64,000 bases of DNA from Desulfobulbus elongatus DSM 2908 (GTDB lineage Bacteria > Desulfobacterota > Desulfobulbia > Desulfobulbales > Desulfobulbaceae), in contig NZ_JHZB01000020.1 in the NCBI RefSeq assembly GCF_000621145.1, positions 1-64,000 of the forward strand, given 5' to 3'. The notes under the pieces were generated by a model. It was not told the DNA's origin, did no database searches, and saw nothing but the letters and a program-made list of their open reading frames with translations. Both the position numbers and the translations under genes were made by a program. How positions within the stretch are numbered: position 1 is the stretch's first letter; every line of letters starts with the position of its first letter. Shown here one piece after another: positions 8,655-18,130 of the stretch.

Positions 8655-8975
8655 TCAGTGCCGCTCCTCGCGGTCGAAGAAGGCCAGGGAAAGGTTTTCC
8701 CCCTCGCCCTGGGAAATTTTGTAGCTGCCCCGGTTGATCAGGGTGATGCCCCGCGATTCGGCCTGCGCCAGGAGGCTGTCGAAATGCCTGCCCGTCTCGA
8801 CCGCCGGTTCCTCGACATTGGCGTAGAAAAAAAGACGGTCGCCGGTGACGCCGAACTGGAGCAGGAAAGGGTTGTGCTGAACAAATACCAGATCGTCGTA
8901 GGCATAGGTTATTTCATGGCCGAGTTGAGCGAGCATGTCCTGCACCGTGCCCAATGGCCGCAATGGAAGTGCCAT
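8655..8975 (-). CDS. Small conserved-looking protein of unknown function
   Basis: A 106-residue soluble protein, not recognised. It begins MALPLRPLGTVQDMLAQLGH and continues with alternating short strands and helices (ITYAYDDLVFVQHNPFLLQF, FFYANVE, GITLINRGSYKISQ), a mixed alpha/beta pattern. AAGGAGTCACGCC before the ATG is a good ribosome-binding site, and the codon usage matches its neighbours, so it is likely a real gene. It is convergent with the esterase and divergent from the ATP-grasp cluster. Confidence 0.6.
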   Translation of the reverse strand: MALPLRPLGTVQDMLAQLGHEITYAYDDLVFVQHNPFLLQFGVTGDRLFFYANVEEPAVETGRHFDSLLAQAESRGITLINRGSYKISQGEGENLSLAFFDREERH

Positions 8976-9762
8976 GGCGTGACTCCTTGTGACAATGGCT
9001 TTTCACAAATCCGGGGACTGTCCCGACCGGCACTGCCCCCGCTTTTCCTGACCGTCAGTGCGTTGCAACTGGCGCGCCAAAAAGTCCCGCGTAATTGATC
9101 AAGTATTGTTGGGCAGTTAAACATACGACCGCACTCCCTCCTTAGCCCGCCCCGGCAAGCAACAAAATTGACGACAAGGCCGCACGAAACAGAAGCGCTC
9201 TCAACAATTTTGTCCGGTCAAGCCACATTCACCTCGTCCCAAGGAACAAACCAAGAAACGAAATCGGCGGCGCGGTTGTCAGAATCCCCTCCTTTCTTTT
9301 ATCTTCTTTTGTGAGCGATCCCTTGGCGCTTTCGACAAAATTGCAAGAAAGCGCGCCGGTATCCGGGTCCGTCAACTGTGCGTGATGACCGTTTTTTCTG
9401 TTTTTCCCGGTATCGAGAGCGGAAAGCGCCCCTCCCGGCCAAGCCATGCGCAGCGGACCGCAAACAGGGCTCGCCACAACAATCTATTGAATATATGTTC
9501 ATTTTATTGCTTAACTGCGCACAGGCATGCACCATCGGCTGCCGGGGGACAAACCGGATAGCCGGCAAAAACAGCGCATGCCAATGCTGGCAAGCGAGCA
9601 TGGCATTCCTTTTGCCAGTCATGGGCAGGACCGGCACCATCCGGCAACGCCTGCATCCCGTTCCGGGCGCTGGCGCGCCGAGCCGGTTCGACCGCTTTGT
9701 CCGCTGCGGCGGAAAGCCGCCGCATTCTCGATGAGTCGTCACTTCGTGGGAGGGCCATGGCC
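8976..9762. other. Long intergenic region before the ATP-grasp/transglutaminase cluster
   Basis: About 790 bp with no gene that can be supported. Short frames exist on both strands but lack ribosome-binding sites and coherent sequence. The nonamer ACAAAATTG occurs at 9162-9170 and 9335-9343, and inverted (CAATTTTGT) at 9205-9213; the first and inverted copies could form a hairpin. An AT-rich island (9480-9515) may hold a promoter for the downstream cluster, but no clear -35/-10 pair was seen. Confidence 0.4.
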
Positions 9763-11193
9763 ATGCAGAGCTTTGCCGGTTACGATCCGGGAGATTTTTT
9801 CGATGAACTCATTGCCCCGGACGGCACGCCCCGGCCGGGAGCACAACTCCTGATCGACAAGATCGCCTCCCTGCCGCCGGGCGACCTGGCCATGCGCCAG
9901 CGGGCTGCCGAAGCCCTGTTGCTGAAGATGGGTATCACCTTCAACGTCTACGGCCGCGACGAGGGCACCGAAAAAATCTTTCCCTTCGACCTCATCCCGC
10001 GCATCGTGCCCGCTGCGGACTGGGCCCAGATCGAGGCCGGGCTCAAGCAGCGCATCTTCGCCCTCAACGAGTTTCTCCAGGACATCTACAACGACAAGAA
10101 AATCCTCAAGGACAAGGTCGTCCCCGAGGATCTGGTCCTCAGCAGCCGCACCTACCGCAAGGAGTGCGAGGGCTTCACCCCGCCCCGGCGCATCTGGTGC
10201 CACGTCACCGGCACCGACCTGGTGCGCGACCGCGACGGCCGCTTCTACGTGCTCGAAGACAACCTGCGCTGCCCGTCGGGCGTGTCCTACGTGCTCGAAA
10301 ACCGCCAGGTGCTCAAGCGCACCTTTCCGCAGGTGTTCGAGGCCTCCAAGGTGCGGCCGGTGGACGACTACCCCAACAAGTTGCTGGAAATGCTCGAATA
10401 TCTGGCGCCGGACCACGTCGCCAAACCGACCATCGGCGTGCTCACGCCCGGCATCTACAACAGCGCCTACTTCGAGCACTCCTTCCTTTCCCAGCAGATG
10501 GGCGTGGAGCTGGTCGAGGGCCAGGACCTGGTGGTGGCCGACGGCTGCGTCCACATGCTCACCACCAAGGGACTCAAGCGGGTGGACGTGCTTTACCGCC
10601 GCATTGACGACGACTTCATCGATCCCGAGGTGTTCCGGCCCGATTCCCTGCTCGGCGTGCCCGGTTTGATCGGCGCCTACAAGACGGGCCGCATCGCCAT
10701 GGCCAACGCGCCGGGCACCGGCATCGCCGACGACAAGGTGATCTACGCCTACGTACCCAAGATCATCGCCTACTACACCGGCGAGGAGCCCATCCTGCCC
10801 AACGTGCCCACCTACATCTGCCGCGACGACGCCGACCGCGCCTGTGTGCTGGCGCATCTCGACCAACTGGTGGTCAAGGCGGCCAACGAGTCCGGCGGCT
10901 ACGGCATGCTGGTCGGCCCGCACTCCACCCAGGCCGAGCGCGACGCCTTTGCCGGGAAGATCAAGGCCGAGCCGCGCAACTACATGGCCCAGCCCACCAT
11001 CTCGCTGTCGCGGGTGCCCACCATCGTCGGCGACCGCATCGAGGGCCGCCACGTCGACCTGCGGCCCTACGTGTTGTTCGGCAGGGAGATTTACGTCCTG
11101 CCCGGCGGCCTCACCAGGGTAGCCCTGACCAGAGGGTCGCTGGTGGTCAATTCGTCCCAGGGCGGCGGTTCCAAGGACACCTGGGTCCTGTAA
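9763..11193 (+). CDS. Circularly permuted ATP-grasp protein (COG2308 family)
   Basis: A 476-residue protein of the DUF404/DUF407, circularly permuted ATP-grasp family, predicted to form amide or peptide bonds with ATP. Diagnostic stretches are the N-terminal FNVYGRDEGTEKIFPFDLIP, VLEDNLRCPSGVSYVLENR, VEGQDLVVADG, the central VDVLYRRIDDDFIDP, VVKAANESGGYGMLVGP and RHVDLRPYVLFG, with a C-terminal VNSSQGGGSKDTWVL. The acidic and Arg/Lys positions of the ATP site look intact. Two ATGs compete: 9757 is only three bases after GGAGG, while 9763 is nine bases after it and is preferred. It is the first gene of a cluster ending near 19.0 kb, and its partner alpha-E protein follows 22 bp downstream. Confidence 0.85.
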   Translation: MQSFAGYDPGDFFDELIAPDGTPRPGAQLLIDKIASLPPGDLAMRQRAAEALLLKMGITFNVYGRDEGTEKIFPFDLIPRIVPAADWAQIEAGLKQRIFALNEFLQDIYNDKKILKDKVVPEDLVLSSRTYRKECEGFTPPRRIWCHVTGTDLVRDRDGRFYVLEDNLRCPSGVSYVLENRQVLKRTFPQVFEASKVRPVDDYPNKLLEMLEYLAPDHVAKPTIGVLTPGIYNSAYFEHSFLSQQMGVELVEGQDLVVADGCVHMLTTKGLKRVDVLYRRIDDDFIDPEVFRPDSLLGVPGLIGAYKTGRIAMANAPGTGIADDKVIYAYVPKIIAYYTGEEPILPNVPTYICRDDADRACVLAHLDQLVVKAANESGGYGMLVGPHSTQAERDAFAGKIKAEPRNYMAQPTISLSRVPTIVGDRIEGRHVDLRPYVLFGREIYVLPGGLTRVALTRGSLVVNSSQGGGSKDTWVL

Positions 11194-11215
11194 GCGAGAC
11201 GACAAGGAGAAAAGT

Positions 11216-12190
11216 ATGCTCAGCCGCGTGGCCAACTCGATCTACTGGATGTGCCGCTACATCGAGCGGGCGGAAAACGTCGCCCGCTTCATCAGCGTCA
11301 ACCTCAACCTGCTGCTCGACTTACCCTCGGAGGGCGGCAAGCACTGGGAACCGCTGGTGCTGATCACCGGCGACCAGGAATATTTCGAGGAGCAGTACAG
11401 GCAATACACCAAGGAGGCGGTGATCAGCTTCCTCACCTTCGACCGCCGCTACTTCAACTCCATCGTCTCCTGCCTGGCGGCGGCGCGGGAAAACGCCCGT
11501 TCCATCCGCGAGATCATCAGCTCGGAGATGTGGGAGCACCTCAACACCTTCTACCTGGAGATGGCCGACCCCAGATACCATCCCATGGCCCTGCAGGACC
11601 CGCACAAATTTTTCCGGATCATCCAGATGCGCAGCCACCTGTTCACCGGCCTGATGGATTCGACCATGAGCCACGGCGAGGCCTGGAACTTCGCCCGCAT
11701 GGGCATGATGCTGGAACGTGCCGACAAGACCTCGCGCATCCTCGACGTCAAGTACTTCATGCTCCTGCCCCAGGCCGACCTGGTCAACACGCCCATTGAC
11801 AACATCCAGTGGACAGCGGTATTGAAATCGGCCAGCGCCTTTGAAATGTACCGCAAGGAACATCACCTGATCACGCCGCGGATGGTGGCCAGCTTTCTCG
11901 TGTTCGACACCCATTTCCCGCGCTCGATCCGCCATTGCGTCAACAAGGCGCAGGTTTGCCTGGAGCGGATCATGAACGGCGCGGCGGGCGGCGCGATCAA
12001 CCCGGCGGAGAAGCTGCTCGGCCGCCTCAAGGCCGATCTCGAGTACACCGACATCGACGATGTGATCAAACAGGGCATGCACGAGTACCTGGACAACCTC
12101 CAGACCAGGCTCAACCGGATCGACACGGCCGTCGGCACGACCTTCTTCAACATCAAGCCCTTGGTGTCAGCGGCATCCGGCCAGCAGTAG
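11216..12190 (+). CDS. Alpha-E domain protein (DUF403)
   Basis: A 324-residue, almost all-helical protein of the alpha-E family. The family's N-terminus MLSRVANSIYWMCRYIERAENVARF is seen in shortened form, with paired Glu/Arg residues in the first helix. Later motifs are RENARSIREIISSEMWEHLN and MLERADKTSRILDVKYF. Alpha-E proteins nearly always accompany circularly permuted ATP-grasp proteins, as here, and are thought to work with them in making or attaching a peptide; no reaction has been shown for them. AAGGAGAAAAGT before the ATG is a strong ribosome-binding site. Confidence 0.87.
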   Translation: MLSRVANSIYWMCRYIERAENVARFISVNLNLLLDLPSEGGKHWEPLVLITGDQEYFEEQYRQYTKEAVISFLTFDRRYFNSIVSCLAAARENARSIREIISSEMWEHLNTFYLEMADPRYHPMALQDPHKFFRIIQMRSHLFTGLMDSTMSHGEAWNFARMGMMLERADKTSRILDVKYFMLLPQADLVNTPIDNIQWTAVLKSASAFEMYRKEHHLITPRMVASFLVFDTHFPRSIRHCVNKAQVCLERIMNGAAGGAINPAEKLLGRLKADLEYTDIDDVIKQGMHEYLDNLQTRLNRIDTAVGTTFFNIKPLVSAASGQQ

Positions 12191-12280
12191 CATGACGGTG
12201 GGCGGCCGGTGCCCGGACCGGGATGCGTCCGCAGCGATGCCGCCTGCGATTGACCTGAAAAAAGTCCATAAGGAGCCGTT

Positions 12281-15200
12281 GTGGGCATCCACGTTGCCTT
12301 GCATCACCGCACCACCTATTGCTACGACCGCCCGGTCGTCCTGGGGCCGCAGGTCGTCCGCCTGCGGCCGGCGCCCCACAGCCGCACCCCCATCCTCAGC
12401 TACTCGCTGACCGTCACGCCGGAGGCGCATTTCATCAACTGGCAGCAGGACCCCTTCGGCAACTATCTCGGCCGGCTGGTCTTTCCGGACAAGACCGACC
12501 GGTTCGAGGTGGAGGTGGATCTGATCGCCGAGATGATCGTCATCAATCCCTTCGATTTCTTCCTCGAACCCCAGGCCGAGCAGTTCCCCTTTGCCTACGA
12601 GCCGCGGCTGGAACAGGACCTGAGTCCCTATCTGGCCTGCGCTCCAGCGGGCGAGGTGCTGGCCGCCTATCTGGCCGGGATCGACCGCAGTCCCAGGCAG
12701 ATCATCAGTTTTCTGGTCGATCTCAACCGGCAGCTCAGCCGCGACATCCGCTACCTGATCCGCATGGAGCCCAACGTGCAGAGCTGCGAGCGGACGCTTG
12801 GCCTGCGCAGCGGCTCCTGCCGCGACTCGGCCTGGCTCCTGGTCAACATCCTGCGCCATCTCGGCCTGGCGGCGCGTTTCGTCTCCGGCTACCTGATCCA
12901 GTTGGCGCCGGACGTCAAATCGCTGGACGGCCCATCCGGGCCCGCGGCCGACTTCACCGATCTCCATGCCTGGACCGAGGTCTATCTGCCCGGCGCCGGC
13001 TGGGTGGGCATGGACCCGACCTCGGGGCTGTTCGCCGGCGAGGGCCACATCCCGCTGGCCTGTTCGCCCGAGCCGCGGAGCGCGGCCCCGATCACCGGCG
13101 ATCTGGAGGCCTGCCAAGTCGATTTCAGCCATGCGATGGGCGTGACGCGGGTGCGCGAGGAACCGCGCTCCACCCGTCCTTATCCCGAGGAGGTCTGGGA
13201 GCGGATCGTGGCGGCAGGCGACCTGGTCGACCGCGCGCTGGAGGCCGGCGATGTGCGTCTGACCATGGGCGGCGAGCCCACCTTTGTCGGCATCGACCGT
13301 CCGGATGCGCCGGAATGGAACACCGAGGCCCTGGGCGAGGAAAAACTGCGCCTTTCCCTGCGCCTCATGCAGGGGCTGCGCCGCCAGTGGGCACCGGGCG
13401 GGCTGCTCCACTGCGGCCAGGGCAAGTGGTATCCGGGCGAGTCCCTGCCGCGCTGGGCCCTGGCCTGCTACTGGCGCACGGACGGCGTGCCGGTGTGGCG
13501 CGACGACAGGTGGCTGGCCGACCCGAGCGAGAACTACGGCTTCGGTACGGCCGAGGCCAGGCGGTTCATCGACTCGCTGGCCGTACGCCTGGGCGTGGGC
13601 ACGCGCTTCATCCGCGAGAGCTACGAGGATATTGCCTATTACCTGTACAAGGAGCAGCGGCTGCCGCTCAACGTGGCGCCCACCGACCCGCGCCTGGATG
13701 ATGCCGAGGCCAGGGCGCGCATGGCCCGCGCCTTTGAACGCGGGCTGGGGGCGGTGGTCGGCTACGTGCTGCCGCTTCAGCACGGTTCCTGGATCAGCGG
13801 CCCCTGGCCGTTTCGCGGCGAGCATCTCTTCCTGCTGCCCGGCGACAGTCCGTCCGGCCTGCGGCTGCCGCTGGATTCCCTGCCCTGGGTGGCGCCGCAG
13901 GATCGGACCCTGGATTTCACCCCGGACCCGCTGGCCGAACGAGGCCCCCTGCCCGACTATGCTGGTCAGCGTTTCCTGCACGGCCAACCGGAAGAAACAG
14001 CCCCGGCAGGCATGCGCCCCCAGCCGCCGCCCTTTGTCGATCCCCAGCCGGTTGTCGGCGAATCCGCGGCCTGGGTGGTGCGCACCGCCCTGTGCGTGCA
14101 GCCGCGGAACGGCCGGCTCTACCTGTTCATGCCGCCGATCGCCAAACTGGAAGGCTATCTGGAGCTGATCGCCGCCATCGAGGCCACTGCCCGGACAACC
14201 GGCCTGCCGGTGGTGATCGAGGGCTACACCCCACCCTTCGATTCGCGGCTGGAATGCCTGAAAATCACCCCCGACCCCGGCGTGATCGAGGTCAACATCC
14301 AGCCCCTGCGCACCTGGCGGCAGATGGTCGACTGCACCACCACCCTCTACGAAACTGCCCGCCAGTCGCGCCTGGCCACGGAAAAATTCCTCGTCGACGG
14401 CCGCCAGACCGGCACCGGCGGCGGCAACCATATCGTGGTCGGCGGCGCCACCCCGGCGGACAGCCCCTTCCTGCGGCGGCCCGACCTGTTGCGCAGCCTG
14501 CTCGCCTTCTGGAACAACCATCCCGCCCTGTCCTACCTCTTCTCCGGGCTGTTCATCGGCCCGACCAGCCAGCAGCCGCGGGTGGACGAGGCCCGCCACG
14601 ACAGCCTCTACGAACTGGAGATCGCCTTCGCCGAACTCGACCGCCAGGCCGCCTCGCCCTGGGGCTGCCCGCCCTGGCTGGTGGACCGGCTCTTCCGCCA
14701 CCTGCTGGTGGATGTGAGCGGCAACACCCACCGGGCCGAGTTCTGCATCGACAAGCTCTACTCGCCGGACAGCGGCAGCGGCCGCCTGGGGCTGCTCGAA
14801 TTCCGCAGCTTCGAGATGCCGCCGCACGCGCGCATGAGCCTGGCCCAGCAGCTTCTGCTGCGCGCCTGCCTCGCCTGGTTCTGGCAAACGCCCTATCGCC
14901 GGCCCCTGGTGCGCTGGGGCACGAGCCTGCACGACCGCTTCATGCTGCCCGAACCGGTGCGCGACGACCTGGCCGACGTGGTGGCCAACCTCAACGAGGC
15001 CGGATTCCCGCTGGCCATGGAATTTTTCCATCCCCACTTCGAGTTCCGTTTCCCGATCCACGGCCGCCTGGTAATCGAGGGCCTGGAGATCGAACTGCGC
15101 CAGGCCCTGGAGCCTTGGCACGTGCTCGGCGAGGAACCGGGCGGCGGCGGCACGGTGCGCTTTGTCGACAGCTCGGTGGAGCGCCTCCAGGTCAAGGTCG

Positions 15201-15610
15201 CCGGCGCAAGCGGCGACCGCTACGTGCTCGCCTGCAACGGCCGGCGCGTGCCCCTGCATCCCACCCGGACCAACGGCGTGGCCATCGGCGGGGTCCGCTA
15301 CCGGGCCTGGCAGCCGCCGTCCTGCCTGCATCCGACCATCGGCGTCCACACGCCGCTGATTTTCGATCTGTTCGATACCTGGAACAACCGGGCCGTGGGC
15401 GGCTGCACCTATCATGTCGGCCATCCCGGCGGCCGCAATTACGACACCCTGCCGGTCAACGGCCACGAGGCCGAGGGCCGCCGCCATGCCCGCTTCTCGC
15501 CGCACGGCCACACGCCGGGCGACCGGCGGCCGCTGCCGCCCGAAGAACGCAATCCGCTGTTTCCCTATACCCTCGACCTGCGCCGGCAATCGTCGGCCGC
15601 GGGCATCTGA
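12281..15610 (+). CDS. Large transglutaminase-like protein with DUF2126 domain
   Basis: A 1109-residue protein. Residues about 1-290 form a bacterial transglutaminase-type (papain-fold) domain with the triad C180 (GSCRDSAW), H229 (LHAWTEVYLPG) and D245 (MDPTSG). The remaining 800 residues are the DUF2126 region, with MGGEPTFVGID, the GKWYPGESLPRWAL stretch, GTGGGNHIVVGG and a C-terminal YHVGHPGGRNYDTLPVN. The DUF2126 part has no assigned chemistry; its Gly/His/Asn-rich motifs suggest a second catalytic site related to glutamine-synthetase-like or gamma-glutamyl ligases, which is inference. The start is GTG, with AAGGAG five bases upstream. It would cleave or ligate peptides made by the ATP-grasp partner. 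Confidence 0.88.
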   Translation: MGIHVALHHRTTYCYDRPVVLGPQVVRLRPAPHSRTPILSYSLTVTPEAHFINWQQDPFGNYLGRLVFPDKTDRFEVEVDLIAEMIVINPFDFFLEPQAEQFPFAYEPRLEQDLSPYLACAPAGEVLAAYLAGIDRSPRQIISFLVDLNRQLSRDIRYLIRMEPNVQSCERTLGLRSGSCRDSAWLLVNILRHLGLAARFVSGYLIQLAPDVKSLDGPSGPAADFTDLHAWTEVYLPGAGWVGMDPTSGLFAGEGHIPLACSPEPRSAAPITGDLEACQVDFSHAMGVTRVREEPRSTRPYPEEVWERIVAAGDLVDRALEAGDVRLTMGGEPTFVGIDRPDAPEWNTEALGEEKLRLSLRLMQGLRRQWAPGGLLHCGQGKWYPGESLPRWALACYWRTDGVPVWRDDRWLADPSENYGFGTAEARRFIDSLAVRLGVGTRFIRESYEDIAYYLYKEQRLPLNVAPTDPRLDDAEARARMARAFERGLGAVVGYVLPLQHGSWISGPWPFRGEHLFLLPGDSPSGLRLPLDSLPWVAPQDRTLDFTPDPLAERGPLPDYAGQRFLHGQPEETAPAGMRPQPPPFVDPQPVVGESAAWVVRTALCVQPRNGRLYLFMPPIAKLEGYLELIAAIEATARTTGLPVVIEGYTPPFDSRLECLKITPDPGVIEVNIQPLRTWRQMVDCTTTLYETARQSRLATEKFLVDGRQTGTGGGNHIVVGGATPADSPFLRRPDLLRSLLAFWNNHPALSYLFSGLFIGPTSQQPRVDEARHDSLYELEIAFAELDRQAASPWGCPPWLVDRLFRHLLVDVSGNTHRAEFCIDKLYSPDSGSGRLGLLEFRSFEMPPHARMSLAQQLLLRACLAWFWQTPYRRPLVRWGTSLHDRFMLPEPVRDDLADVVANLNEAGFPLAMEFFHPHFEFRFPIHGRLVIEGLEIELRQALEPWHVLGEEPGGGGTVRFVDSSVERLQVKVAGASGDRYVLACNGRRVPLHPTRTNGVAIGGVRYRAWQPPSCLHPTIGVHTPLIFDLFDTWNNRAVGGCTYHVGHPGGRNYDTLPVNGHEAEGRRHARFSPHGHTPGDRRPLPPEERNPLFPYTLDLRRQSSAAGI

Positions 15611-15616
15611 GCCGCC

Positions 15617-18130
15617 ATGGACCACCAGCCGAAGCCATCCGGGCCAGCCGCCGCTTTCGCCGGCAGCGGCCTGTTCGCCGGCCTCACCTGTCCGCAAGGG
15701 GCCTACTGCGAGGCCTTTGCTGAAGACGGCCAGCCGCGCGAACAGTGGCGCGCCATTGTCGCGGCCATGGACCGGGCCACGCCGGAACGGCTCCGCCAGC
15801 GCCAGGAGCGGGTCAAGCGCATGCGGCACGAGGACGGTGCCACCTACAACCCCTTCGATGCCCCGGACGGCCGCGGCACGCCCTGGGCCCTGGAGATGGT
15901 GCCCCTGCCGCTCACCGCCGCGGAATGGAGCGAACTGGAACGCGGCCTGCTCCAGCGGGCCCGGCTGCTCGAACAGGTGCTGGCCGATGTCTACGGCCCG
16001 CAGCTTCTGCTGAAAAACGGCCGGATGCCGGCGGAGCTGATCTACGCCAACCCCCGTTTCCTCCACGCCTGCCACGGCATCCAGCCGAACGGCGGCCGCT
16101 TCCTGAGCCTCTATGCGGCCGATTGTTACCGGGGTGAGGATGGCCGCTTCCGGGTGCTGCGCGAATACGGCGGCCATCCGGTGGGCCTGGGCTATGCCCT
16201 GGAAAACCGGATCGTGATCTCCCGTCTCCTGCCCGAACTGTACCACCGCACCCAGATCCGGCGGCTGGCCCCCTTTTTCCAGACCCTGCACACCAGCCTG
16301 GTGCAGCGTTCCTCGCTGCGGCGGGAAGATCCCAACATCGTGCTGCTCTCGTCCGGCCCGGACAGCCCGATCTACTTCGAACAGGCGCTCCTGTCGCGCT
16401 ACCTCGGCTATCCGCTGGTCGAGGGCCAGGACCTGACCGTGCGCAACGGCCGGCTTTTTCTCAGAAAACTGGCCGGGCTCGAACCGGTGGACACCATCTT
16501 CCGCCACATCGACGACCCCCACAGCGATCCCTTTGCCCTGCGCCGCGGCGACGTGGTCGGTGTCGCCGGCCTGATCCAGGTGGCCCGCGAGCAGAACATC
16601 GACATCGTCAACCCCATCGGTGCCGGCTTCATCGACACGCCGGTCCTGCCGGTCTTTCTGGCCGAACTCTGCGACCATCTGCTCGGCGAGCCGCTCATGC
16701 TGGCCAGCCATCCGGCCTGGTGGTGCGGTGAAGAGCAAGGGCGCGTCCAGGCGCTCGCCCGCTTGGAGACGGTGCGATGGCAGCCGGCCCTGGACCGTGC
16801 CCACCGCCTCGCGGCCGATCCGCACCGTGCCCTCGATGAGGCCGCCTTTGCGGTGATGGCGCAGGAGACGGTCCAGCCGTCGCTGACGCCGGTCTGGACC
16901 CAGGAGGGCGTACACCTCCGGCCGACGCTGCTGCGCCTGTTTGTCTGCGCCACCGAAGAGGGTTTTGCCGTGCTGCCCGGCGGTCTGGCCATGACCGCCC
17001 ACGACGTCGACACCCTGCTTGCGGCCGTGCCCGAACGGCTGCTCAGCAAAGATATCTGGGTGTTGTCCGACGAGCCGGTGGAACCTTTCAGCATGCTCGG
17101 CACGCTGCACAGCGTCGGCGAGTTCCGCCGTTCCAGCGACCTGCCCAGCCGGGTGGCCGATCATCTCCTCTGGCTGGGCCGCTACCTGGAGCGGGCCGAG
17201 GGGCAGGTCCGCCTGCTGCGGTCGGTGTTCCGCCGTCTCTCCGGCGAGGCCCGGCCCGAGGATATCCCGGAACTCGCCTTTCTGCTCGACCTGGTGCGGG
17301 CCATCGGCATGATTCCGCCCCTGCCTGAAAACGGCGAGGTGCCCCAGGATGAACTGGCCGGCCAGCTCACGGAGGCGCTCTACCGCCAGGACCGGCCGGC
17401 CAGCGTCGCCGTGGTGCTCAAGCAGGTACAGGAGGCGGCTCGCAACGTCCGCGACCGCCTCAGCCGCGATTCCTGGCGGGTGATCAACCGCCTGGAGGAT
17501 TTCGGCGACAACCCGGCCGCCGATCCGCTCGACCTGCTCGACAACACCCTGTTCACCTTAAGCGCCTTCAGCGGCCTGGCCATGGAGGGCATGACCCGCG
17601 GCCTGGGCTGGCGGTTCATGGACATGGGCCGCCGCATTGAGCGGGCCCTGCACGAAATCGACCTGATCCGCTACGGCCTGCCCCAGGTGTGCCGGGCGCA
17701 GCACAACGCCCTCGAAGCCCTGCTCGAGGTCTCCGACAGCATCATGACCTACCGGGCCCGCTACCGTACCGCCTTCCAACTGGCGCCGGTGCTCGACCTG
17801 CTGCTGCTCGACGAGAGCAATCCCAAGTCGCTGGCCTTTCAGCTCGACCAGTTGGCCGCCCATGTCGAGGAACTGCCCCGGCCGGGCGAACGCCGCTATG
17901 CCAGCGCCGAGGAGCGGATGACCCTGGAGATGCTGACCGCCATCCGGCTGCTCGACCTCACCGGTCTGGCCTGCAACAGCGGCGGTCCGGAAAACGACGA
18001 CCCGCTCAACCGTTTTCTCGAAACCATGGCAACCCGCCTGCTGGCCTTTGCCCAACAGGTCGGCGCCCACTACCTGACCAGGGTGGCGGCCACGCCCCAC
18101 TTCTCGCTGCGGCTCGGAGACGGGGCATGA
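15617..18130 (+). CDS. Fused circularly permuted ATP-grasp and alpha-E protein
   Basis: An 837-residue fusion of the two domains that are encoded separately at 9763-12190. Residues about 1-480 are ATP-grasp-like (YGPQLLLKNGRMPAELIYANP, VLREYGGHPVGLGYALENR, VEGQDLTVRNG, DTIFRHIDD). Residues about 500-830 are alpha-E (RVADHLLWLGRYLERAEGQV, then RDRLSRDSWRVINRLEDF). The signature segment EDNLRCPSGVSY of the stand-alone protein is replaced by REYGGHPVGLGY, and the KAANESGGYG motif is missing, so the ATP site may be changed or dead. It starts six bp after the DUF2126 gene and its stop overlaps the next start, so the genes are tightly coupled. Confidence 0.87.
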   Translation: MDHQPKPSGPAAAFAGSGLFAGLTCPQGAYCEAFAEDGQPREQWRAIVAAMDRATPERLRQRQERVKRMRHEDGATYNPFDAPDGRGTPWALEMVPLPLTAAEWSELERGLLQRARLLEQVLADVYGPQLLLKNGRMPAELIYANPRFLHACHGIQPNGGRFLSLYAADCYRGEDGRFRVLREYGGHPVGLGYALENRIVISRLLPELYHRTQIRRLAPFFQTLHTSLVQRSSLRREDPNIVLLSSGPDSPIYFEQALLSRYLGYPLVEGQDLTVRNGRLFLRKLAGLEPVDTIFRHIDDPHSDPFALRRGDVVGVAGLIQVAREQNIDIVNPIGAGFIDTPVLPVFLAELCDHLLGEPLMLASHPAWWCGEEQGRVQALARLETVRWQPALDRAHRLAADPHRALDEAAFAVMAQETVQPSLTPVWTQEGVHLRPTLLRLFVCATEEGFAVLPGGLAMTAHDVDTLLAAVPERLLSKDIWVLSDEPVEPFSMLGTLHSVGEFRRSSDLPSRVADHLLWLGRYLERAEGQVRLLRSVFRRLSGEARPEDIPELAFLLDLVRAIGMIPPLPENGEVPQDELAGQLTEALYRQDRPASVAVVLKQVQEAARNVRDRLSRDSWRVINRLEDFGDNPAADPLDLLDNTLFTLSAFSGLAMEGMTRGLGWRFMDMGRRIERALHEIDLIRYGLPQVCRAQHNALEALLEVSDSIMTYRARYRTAFQLAPVLDLLLLDESNPKSLAFQLDQLAAHVEELPRPGERRYASAEERMTLEMLTAIRLLDLTGLACNSGGPENDDPLNRFLETMATRLLAFAQQVGAHYLTRVAATPHFSLRLGDGA

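Noticed and set aside
9299-9742. Short overlapping open frames in the 9.0-9.7 kb gap on both strands
   Set aside because: They have no ribosome-binding sites, the composition is Arg/Pro/Cys-rich as expected of chance frames, and no domain is recognised.
12167-17164. A very long open frame (about 1665 codons) on the minus strand opposite the transglutaminase and ATP-grasp genes
   Set aside because: It is the mirror frame of highly GC-biased coding sequence. The plus-strand proteins have clear families, catalytic motifs and ribosome-binding sites, while the mirror frame is low-complexity and has none.
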